A program made the position numbers and the translations under genes. Below are positions 6,029 through 12,259 of a stretch of DNA of 12,259 nucleotides, piece after piece. Source of the stretch: an uncultured Acetatifactor sp. (lineage in GTDB: Bacteria; Bacillota; Clostridia; Lachnospirales; Lachnospiraceae). The notes under the pieces are model-generated. The model saw nothing but the letters and a program-made list of their open reading frames with translations. It was not told the origin of the DNA and searched no databases. The number at the start of each line of letters is the position of its first letter. Position 1 is the stretch's first letter. The DNA lies in contig CAJUGT010000117.1 in assembly GCA_910586435.1 (NCBI GenBank), positions 1 to 12,259 of the forward strand, given 5' to 3'.

Positions 6029-8677
6029 ATGAGCAAACCGACGATGACAAAACATGCGGAAGAACAGATGGGCATTCATCTGATGATGGCGGGGATTGCG
6101 AGTGTTTTCGGCGTTCTGCTGATTCTGGCTACATTTGTCATGGCATGGGAGCAGTGGATGGTGCCATTGATTGCGGCAGGCATTTTTGCGCTTTGGGGGC
6201 TGCATATCGGCAGGACAATATCGGAGCATGCCTATGAATATGTATGCGCCGGAGTTATGTCGGTTGAATTTTTCTATTTTGGCGCCCATGGGGACTGGCT
6301 GTATGATACTGCTGTCATAGTATGTATTTTGCTTTTTATGCTGGCTTTTTTGAATAAAACGCAGATTTTGTATCTGGTGGGTATTGTGTATGTGCTGCTT
6401 CTTTTTTATCATATCTTTTTTTTGCGAACCATAGGTCCCGGCATGGGGGCGGAAAATCTGGTCCGGCTGGGATTGGGGGTGGCTGGAACAGGTGGCGCCA
6501 TGCTGCTTTCAGATACTGCCATCAAACGCCGAAGAGAGGAAAGAAAAGAACTTACCGAGATGGCGGGGCTTTTTGAGGACGCAAAGCGTCAGAATGCGGA
6601 GTTTCTCTCTAAAGTGTCCCATGTGTTGCGGACTCCTATTAATATGGTGACAGGAATCAGTGAAGTTGCGCTTTCTCAGGAGACTACGACACAACTGTGG
6701 GACAGTGTCCGTTCCATACAAATGGCGGGCAGACGCCTGTCAGGGCAGATTGGGGATATTTTGGATTATACCGAAATTGTGGGGAATACATTGGTGGTGA
6801 CAGAGGAGGAATATATGCCGTCCTCTTTGGTCAACGATGTGATTGCCTCTGCCGTTACATACAACGGAGAGAAGAAGTTGGAGTTGGTTTTCGACATCAA
6901 TCCGCAGCTGCCGGCAATTTTGATTGGGGATGCGGAGAAAATCTCCCGGGTTTTAAGTATTCTTATACGAAACGCCATTCAGTACACGGAAAAAGGCGGT
7001 GTTTATCTGTATATAGGATTTCGTCAGGAGAGTTATGGTCTGAATCTGGACATTACGGTCTCTGATACAGGGGTGGGAATGACACCTTCTCAGATTGCAG
7101 GGACTTATGATGATTTTTACCAGGGAAATGACGGAGACGGGCATTATCTGGGAGGTCTTGGTCTGGGAATACCCATTGCCAGGGGCCTTTTGCGCGCAAT
7201 GGAGGGGTTTATTCATTATCGCAGTAAGGAAAATCACGGTACTCAAATACATATTTCGATACCCCAGGGTGTGGCTGATTCCACCCCGGGTATGGCCATT
7301 TCCGATCCTAAGCAGATCTGTGCGGCGTGTTATTTTAAACAGGATAAGTATGATTGCGGCGAAGTGAGGCAATATTACGATGCCATGATACTGCATATGG
7401 CGGAGGGGCTTGGAATTCAGGCATACCGGGCATACCATTTCGGGGATCTGGAAAAGCTGTTAAACAGTTGCTGCCTGACACACTTATTTCTTTCACAGGA
7501 GGAATACAAAGAGAATATCTCTTATTTTGAAGAACTGAGCAAGGGAATCTGTGTAGCGATAGTTGCGGAGAAAGAGTTCTCTCTGGCAGAAGGAAGCGGT
7601 CTGGTTCTGATACATAAACCATTTTTCGCGCTGTCCGTTGTAAATCTGTTCAATGGTGTCACCCACGGAAAGGATGCGTGGGAGAATGTGATGACAGACA
7701 GAGAAATCTTCTGTGAGGGAATGCGTGTGCTGGTGGTTGATGACGAAGAAATGAACCTTGTGGTGGCCAGAGGGATTCTGGGAAGCTACGGGATGCAGGT
7801 GGATACCTGCCAGAGCGGAGCCTCGGCGCTGGAGCGGTGTAGTGGAACAATGTATGATATGATATTTCTGGATCATATGATGCCCGGCATGGATGGTGTG
7901 GAGACTTTGAAGCGCCTCCGTGCCATGAAAGGGGGAAACAATCAGAATTTGCCCATAATTGCTCTGACAGCCAATGCCATCAGCGGCGCAAGAGAAATGT
8001 TTAAACGGGAAGGATTTACGGAATTTGTGCCAAAGCCCATAGAGCGTTCGGTACTGGAAAGGGTACTGCGCAGAGTTCTGCCAAAGATTTCGCAGGAAGG
8101 CAGGAAATGTACGCCGGAGGGGGCAGATTTGCGCGCCGAAGCCAATCTGGGAGATGGGGATGCGGCAGTCGGAGGGGCAGAGAAGACTCCGGATGGTGGA
8201 ATGGGGGCAGCTTTGGGGACAAAGGAAATATCCCAGTGTACCGGGGAATCAGACCATAATCAGGATATATCGCTGCCGTCACGGGATTTGGATGATGTGC
8301 TGGAACGGCTGCGGCAGTTTGGGATTAATGTGGAGATGGGATTGGGGTATTGCGGCGGTGAGGAGGAATTCTATCTGGAAATGCTGCAAATGTATTGTGA
8401 TCAAAATGAGGCAAAACGTGTGGAGCTGGCACAATTGTGCCAACAGGGAGACTGGAAAACCTATGTGCTTAAAGTACACGCATTGAAAAGTACTTCACTG
8501 ACCATTGGGGCGGAAGAACTCTCGGAACAGGCCAAGGCACTGGAATTGGCGGGAAAAGGGGGCGATATGGCGTTTATTTTGGAGAATAATGAAAGAATGC
8601 TTCAGCTATATGAATCAACCTGTAAATATGTCATGGAGAATGTGTCCATGAGAAACCGGGGCCTGCAATTTAAGTGA
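6029..8677 (+). CDS. Hybrid histidine kinase with pseudo-receiver, receiver and HPt domains
   Basis: An 882-residue membrane phosphorelay protein. About six TM segments (17-162) form the sensor region, with only short loops outside the membrane. A coiled linker leads to the dimerisation domain with H198 in 'KVSHVLRTPIN'. The ATPase domain has an N-box N315 ('LIRNAIQYT'), 'DTGVGM' (346-351) and the lid glycines 'GGLGLGIPIA' (375-384). Residues about 430-545 look like a receiver fold that has lost its acidic pocket and aspartate but keeps 'HKPF'. A full receiver follows (D571, D572, phosphoacceptor D615, T647, K669). A Gly/Ala-rich linker (about 690-750) joins it to an HPt domain with H817 ('LKVHALKSTS'). 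The residue after H198 is Val, where nearly all HisKA kinases have Glu or Asp, so autophosphorylation may be weakened. The gene is adjacent to kinase 2, with 14 nt between its stop and that start. The ligand is unknown. Confidence 0.92.
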   Translation: MSKPTMTKHAEEQMGIHLMMAGIASVFGVLLILATFVMAWEQWMVPLIAAGIFALWGLHIGRTISEHAYEYVCAGVMSVEFFYFGAHGDWLYDTAVIVCILLFMLAFLNKTQILYLVGIVYVLLLFYHIFFLRTIGPGMGAENLVRLGLGVAGTGGAMLLSDTAIKRRREERKELTEMAGLFEDAKRQNAEFLSKVSHVLRTPINMVTGISEVALSQETTTQLWDSVRSIQMAGRRLSGQIGDILDYTEIVGNTLVVTEEEYMPSSLVNDVIASAVTYNGEKKLELVFDINPQLPAILIGDAEKISRVLSILIRNAIQYTEKGGVYLYIGFRQESYGLNLDITVSDTGVGMTPSQIAGTYDDFYQGNDGDGHYLGGLGLGIPIARGLLRAMEGFIHYRSKENHGTQIHISIPQGVADSTPGMAISDPKQICAACYFKQDKYDCGEVRQYYDAMILHMAEGLGIQAYRAYHFGDLEKLLNSCCLTHLFLSQEEYKENISYFEELSKGICVAIVAEKEFSLAEGSGLVLIHKPFFALSVVNLFNGVTHGKDAWENVMTDREIFCEGMRVLVVDDEEMNLVVARGILGSYGMQVDTCQSGASALERCSGTMYDMIFLDHMMPGMDGVETLKRLRAMKGGNNQNLPIIALTANAISGAREMFKREGFTEFVPKPIERSVLERVLRRVLPKISQEGRKCTPEGADLRAEANLGDGDAAVGGAEKTPDGGMGAALGTKEISQCTGESDHNQDISLPSRDLDDVLERLRQFGINVEMGLGYCGGEEEFYLEMLQMYCDQNEAKRVELAQLCQQGDWKTYVLKVHALKSTSLTIGAEELSEQAKALELAGKGGDMAFILENNERMLQLYESTCKYVMENVSMRNRGLQFK

Positions 8678-8679
8678 GG

Positions 8680-8685
8680 AAGGAG
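8680..8685 (+). promoter_or_regulatory. RBS that fixes the kinase 2 start at GTG 8692
   Basis: AAGGAG lies 6 nt before an in-frame GTG at 8692, the same spacing as for the exporter and kinase 1. The longer frame opens with a GTG at 8674 that overlaps the kinase 1 stop; it would place this site inside the coding region and has no site of its own. The difference is six residues. Confidence 0.75.
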
Positions 8686-8691
8686 TGCGTT

Positions 8692-11361
8692 GTGCTCAGA
8701 AAATTTTTACAACCCATTTTGGATGATAAGGTAAATTTGCAGGAGCGGATATTCCGCCTGATTGCAGGCATAGGTGTAATCGCTCTGGTGCTTATGCTGT
8801 TGAGCAAACTGTTCACGGGTGAAAATATCTCAAACTTGCTGGTGCTGACGGGATGTATTCTGTGCATTATTTTGTCCGGCGCATTTTTTGTCAGAAAAAA
8901 TAAAGTTAATTTGGGCGCTACGGTGGTGGCCATATTGCTGGTGGTGTTTCTTCCGCTGAACTTTTTTATGGCGGGCGGCATGTATGGCGGGGCGCCTTTG
9001 TGGTTTGTGTTTGTCTTTGTCTATATCAGTCTGACTCTTTACGGAATCCGGCGGCTTGTTTTTCTGCTGCTGGGAGCGGCAGAGGCTGTCACCTGTTATT
9101 ATGTTTCCTTTTATTATCCCGAGTATATTATGCAGCATACTTTGAGCATGGCTTATCTGGATTCCGTCTTGTCCGTGATTCTGGTAGGCGCCCTGGCCAG
9201 TGTCATGATTCTGTTTCAGAACCGCATTTATCAGGAAGAAAACAGGATTTCCAACCGACAGAAAAAAGAGATTGAAGAATTGAATAAGGCGGAAAACCAT
9301 TTTTTTTCCAGTATGAGTCATGAAATCCGGACACCCATTAATACCATTATTGGCCTGAATGAGATGATACTGCGCAGTGAAGTTTCGGACGATATTGCGG
9401 AGAATGCCAGAAATATTCAGGGAGCCAGCAAAATGCTGCTCACATTAATCAATGATATTCTGGATTTGTCCAAGATTGAATCCGGGAAAATGGATATTGT
9501 AAAGGTACCATATGAGACGGGTGCTCTTTTTTCGGAGATAATCAATATGATATGGATCAAAGCCAGGCAGAAGGGACTGGAATTTCATCTGGATGTGGAT
9601 TCTTCCATGCCCAGTATGCTTTGCGGCGATGAAGTGCGGATAAAACAGATATTGATTAATGTATTAAATAACGCTGTAAAATATACGAAGGAAGGATCGA
9701 TAACATTGCTGGTGCGCTGTGAACGCAAAGCCGAAGATAAGGTGAAGGTTTATTATTCCGTGAAAGATACGGGCCAGGGAGTGAAGAAAGAGGACATTCC
9801 CTATCTGTTTAACGCGTTTCATAGGGTGGATGAGAAGAAGAACCGCCATATCGAGGGGACAGGGCTTGGTCTGAGCATAGTAAAACAGCTTGTGAACCTC
9901 ATGGGGGGTGAAATCAGCGTCAACAGTGTGTATACCAAAGGCTCCACCTTTCTGATTACATTGGAGCAGGAGATTGTGGATGAGACGGAGTTGGGGATAT
10001 TTACATTGGAATCCCGTATGCGGAAACAAAGCAAAGCCCATTATAAGCAGAGCTTTGAGGCGCCGGAGGCCAGGCTGCTGATTGTAGATGACAACTCCAT
10101 GAACCTGATGGTGGCAAAAAAGCTGCTTTCGGACACGAAAATAAAAATAGATACTGCGGAAAGCGGCGAAGAGTGTCTGAAGATGACCCAGACGAAGCAT
10201 TATGACGGGATTTTAATGGATCATCTGATGCCGGGAATGGATGGGATAGAATGTCTTCACGCAATTCGCGCGCAGACAGCGGGGCTTTGCAGGGAAGTGC
10301 CGGTGATTGCTCTGACCGCCAACGCAGGCAGTGAAAATCAGCTATTGTATCGAAAAGAGGGATTCAACGGATATCTGGCAAAGCCTGTCAGCGGGGCTTT
10401 GCTGGAAGCGGCGGTGATTAAGATTCTGCCTAAGGAAATGGTTCTGCTCAACGAAGATGCCATGCAGTCGGAACTTGGAAAGGACGTTCTGGTATTTGAC
10501 CAGAGAAAACGGGTTCCTCTTATGGTGACAACGGACAGTGTGTGCGATTTGCCGGAAGGAATGGCAAAGAGATTGGGAATATCAGTCAATCCTTATTTTG
10601 TATGTACGGAGCATGGGCGGTTTCTGGATGGAAGGGAGCTGGAGACGGATGATCTGCTGGATTATCTGTACAAAGGGAAAAAGGGAGCGTCCAAAGCGCC
10701 GGATGTGTCTCATTATGAAAGTTTCTTTGCGGAGAAACTTACAGAAGCCCAGAATATCATACATATTGCCATGGCGGAGCATGCCAGTGAAGGATATGGG
10801 CATGCCTGCGAGGCGGCGAAATCTTTTGAGAATGTGACGGTGATTGACTCAGGACATCTGTCCAGCGGTATGGGATTGGCGGCTCTGTATGCCGCTTATA
10901 TGGTTGGGCAGAATGCTTCGTCCCAGGAGATTGTCCAAAAAGTGGAGAGTCTGAAGAATGATATATGCACATCATTTATTGTCAACAATACCCAGATGCT
11001 GTATCGGGGAGGCAGGGTATCCAAAGAGATTCATGTCCTGTGCAATACTCTTTTGCTTCATCCTGTCATTGTGCTTCAAAAGAGCAGAATGACGGTGGGG
11101 GGGATACGGATGGGGAGTTTTCGCCATGTATCCAAACAATATATCCGTGCTGCGTTGAGAAATGCGAAAGAGATTGACAGACGTATTCTGTTCCTGACCT
11201 ACGCAGGCATGGATGAGAAGAGCCTGGAAGAAATTCAGGAGATGATTCGGGAATATTGTCCTTTTGATAAGATATATCTTCAGAAGGCATCCTCTGCTAT
11301 TGCCTGCAATTGTGGGGCAGGTTCCTTCGGATTGCTCTTTATGAAGAACCGGGGGAAATGA
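8692..11361 (+). CDS. Hybrid histidine kinase-receiver-DegV fusion protein
   Basis: An 889-residue protein with a GTG start. Domains: six TM segments (about 20-176), coiled linker, HisKA with H210 in 'MSHEIRTPIN', ATPase domain ('NVLNNAVKYT' 323-332, 'DTGQGV' 359-364, 'GTGLGLSIV' 389-397), receiver (D466-D467, phosphoacceptor D510 in 'MDHLMPGMDG', T542, K564), then a DegV-type domain filling residues about 608-887. DegV landmarks are 'TTDSVCDLPEG', 'LDGRELETDDLLDYLY', 'VTVIDSGHLSSGMGL', 'YRGGRVSK' and 'LLLHPVIVL'. The DegV part has about the full length of a free-standing family member (around 280 residues). DegV/FakB proteins bind a fatty acid and present it to a kinase for phosphorylation. 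Here the TSxPS-like loop reads S-K-A-P-D, the SSxLSGT loop reads A-E-H-A-S-E-G, and the C-terminal HTGPG reads N-C-G-A-G, so ordinary carboxylate binding is doubtful. All kinase and receiver residues look intact. There is no HPt domain; kinase 1 next door has one. Confidence 0.92.
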   Translation: MLRKFLQPILDDKVNLQERIFRLIAGIGVIALVLMLLSKLFTGENISNLLVLTGCILCIILSGAFFVRKNKVNLGATVVAILLVVFLPLNFFMAGGMYGGAPLWFVFVFVYISLTLYGIRRLVFLLLGAAEAVTCYYVSFYYPEYIMQHTLSMAYLDSVLSVILVGALASVMILFQNRIYQEENRISNRQKKEIEELNKAENHFFSSMSHEIRTPINTIIGLNEMILRSEVSDDIAENARNIQGASKMLLTLINDILDLSKIESGKMDIVKVPYETGALFSEIINMIWIKARQKGLEFHLDVDSSMPSMLCGDEVRIKQILINVLNNAVKYTKEGSITLLVRCERKAEDKVKVYYSVKDTGQGVKKEDIPYLFNAFHRVDEKKNRHIEGTGLGLSIVKQLVNLMGGEISVNSVYTKGSTFLITLEQEIVDETELGIFTLESRMRKQSKAHYKQSFEAPEARLLIVDDNSMNLMVAKKLLSDTKIKIDTAESGEECLKMTQTKHYDGILMDHLMPGMDGIECLHAIRAQTAGLCREVPVIALTANAGSENQLLYRKEGFNGYLAKPVSGALLEAAVIKILPKEMVLLNEDAMQSELGKDVLVFDQRKRVPLMVTTDSVCDLPEGMAKRLGISVNPYFVCTEHGRFLDGRELETDDLLDYLYKGKKGASKAPDVSHYESFFAEKLTEAQNIIHIAMAEHASEGYGHACEAAKSFENVTVIDSGHLSSGMGLAALYAAYMVGQNASSQEIVQKVESLKNDICTSFIVNNTQMLYRGGRVSKEIHVLCNTLLLHPVIVLQKSRMTVGGIRMGSFRHVSKQYIRAALRNAKEIDRRILFLTYAGMDEKSLEEIQEMIREYCPFDKIYLQKASSAIACNCGAGSFGLLFMKNRGK

Positions 11362-11370
11362 GAGGGTCTT

Positions 11371-12174
11371 ATGTTAAAATTTATGAAAGTGATCGGTGTG
11401 ATTTTTCTGGCAGTTGTTCTGGCCGCATGTGGGCAGGACAGTTCCCTGAGTCATTCCTATGAATCGGATTTGGAATATGTTCTGGAAAAAGGGGTGCTTG
11501 TGGTGGGGGTGACGGAATTTGAACCGCTGGATTATGAGTGTGATGGGGAATGGGTTGGATTTGACGCGGAAATGGCGGCGCTGTTTGGAATCAGCCTTGG
11601 GGTGGCGGTGGAATTTGTGGAAATTGACTGGAACAAAAAGACGGCGTTATTGCGCAATGGAACCATTGACTGTGTATGGAACGGAATGACGTTATCCGCA
11701 AGGAACCGGGATGAGATGGAGTGTACGATGGCATATCTGAACAATAGCCAGATGATTGTGGTGCCGTTCCTGAGCGCAGGAAGGCGAAGGGCTGTGGAAG
11801 ATTGTATGCACCTGCTCTTTGCAGTGGAGGCCGGTTCCGCAGGAGAACACGAATTGAGAGACAGAAATTATCGGTATACATCTACAAAAACCCAGAGGGA
11901 AGCCTTGGAGCGGGTTGCTTCCGGCAAGGCGGACGCCGCAGTGGTGGACGGGGTCATGGCGGGAGCCATGCTGGGAGAGGGCGGACAGTTTTCGGATCTG
12001 ATTATGGCGGATATATTAAACAGTGAGGAATTCGGCGTTGGATTTCGGCAAGGATCGGACTTGGCGGAAGAGGCAAATGCCTTCCTGACAGAGTGCCGTC
12101 AGAATGGGGTAATCTACGATATTGCGGAAAAATACGGGTTGCAGGAAATGGTGATAGCGCCAAGTGGCTTGTGA
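11371..12174 (+). CDS. Amino-acid-type ABC solute-binding lipoprotein
   Basis: A 267-residue family 3 extracellular solute-binding protein. The N-terminus is a lipoprotein signal ending in the lipobox L-A-A-C20, so the mature protein (about 248 residues) is lipid-anchored outside the membrane. Family features are 'GVLVVGVTEFEPLDY' (41-55), 'WVGFDAEMAALFG' (61-73), 'LRNGTIDCVWNGMT' (94-107), R113 at the place of the ligand carboxylate-binding arginine, 'AVEAGSAGE' (151-159), 'ADAAVVDG' (187-194) and 'GVGFRQGSDL' (222-231). These point to a polar amino acid or similar ligand. It begins 9 bp after kinase 2, with GAGGG (11362-11366) close to the ATG. No permease or ATPase gene is in the window, so it may serve a remote transporter or act as a ligand sensor for the kinases. 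Its last codons (about 263-266) lie in the inner block of the right inverted repeat. Confidence 0.92.
   Translation: MLKFMKVIGVIFLAVVLAACGQDSSLSHSYESDLEYVLEKGVLVVGVTEFEPLDYECDGEWVGFDAEMAALFGISLGVAVEFVEIDWNKKTALLRNGTIDCVWNGMTLSARNRDEMECTMAYLNNSQMIVVPFLSAGRRRAVEDCMHLLFAVEAGSAGEHELRDRNYRYTSTKTQREALERVASGKADAAVVDGVMAGAMLGEGGQFSDLIMADILNSEEFGVGFRQGSDLAEEANAFLTECRQNGVIYDIAEKYGLQEMVIAPSGL
12159..12171 (-). repeat. Inner 13-bp block of the right inverted repeat
   Basis: Exact reverse complement of 218-230. It overlaps the last codons of the solute-binding protein gene, just before the stop, so the repeat abuts or was inserted at the gene end. Only 11 nt separate it from the 77-bp block, and there are no tandem units in this copy. 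Confidence 0.7.
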
Positions 12175-12182
12175 ATTTGCGA

Positions 12183-12259
12183 AAGGGACGGCGGCCGGGG
12201 CGGGGGAAGCGCTGCTCGGCCCGGGCAACGCCTCCGCCGGACTAACCGCCAACAAAAGC
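12183..12259 (-). repeat. Right copy of 77-bp GC-rich inverted repeat
   Basis: Reverse complement of 40-116 with 75 of 77 positions equal. It lies 8 nt past the solute-binding protein stop and runs to the window end, so its outer limit is not visible. If the outer hairpin seen at 1-52 is also present here, it would lie just beyond the window and would act as the terminator of the signalling cluster. I see no other terminator after 12174. Confidence 0.9.

Overview
The window looks like chromosomal DNA from a low-to-mid GC Gram-positive anaerobe of the Clostridia, probably Lachnospiraceae. The reasons are AAGGAG ribosome binding sites about 6 nt from most starts, a lipoprotein signal, an RND pump with long coiled-coil insertions, large six-TM hybrid histidine kinases, and DegV and SIMPL family proteins. 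The family-level placement is an inference from gene style, not from a marker gene.

Layout. Bases 1-230 hold a terminator-like hairpin and a GC-rich repeat carrying six 15-bp tandem units. A consensus promoter (290-319) drives a monocistronic RND-family exporter (418-4500), closed by a rho-independent terminator (4523-4557). A second promoter (4681-4709) precedes a tight signalling cluster, all on the + strand: a cytoplasmic SIMPL (DUF541) protein (4789-5454), a stand-alone receiver protein (5475-5837), a hybrid kinase with pseudo-receiver, receiver and HPt domains (6029-8677), a second hybrid kinase whose C-terminus is a complete DegV-type lipid-binding domain (8692-11361), and an amino-acid-type ABC solute-binding lipoprotein (11371-12174). 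A 156-bp inverted-repeat (MITE-like) element lies between the receiver gene and the first kinase, and a solo end of it lies at 4564-4585. The window closes with an inverted copy (12159-12259) of the GC-rich repeat found at the left edge, so the whole gene set lies between inverted repeats.

How it may work together (inference). The two membrane kinases have no large extracytoplasmic domain, and the lipoprotein has no permease or ATPase beside it, so the lipoprotein may act as a detached ligand sensor. Kinase 2 has a canonical H-box and receiver but no HPt. Kinase 1 has an HPt but an altered H-box (His-Val instead of His-Glu). The two could therefore complement each other in one phosphorelay ending on the stand-alone receiver. 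No DNA-binding output is present. The most unusual item is the histidine kinase-receiver-DegV fusion, in which several residues that bind the fatty-acid carboxylate in DegV/FakB proteins appear to be replaced.
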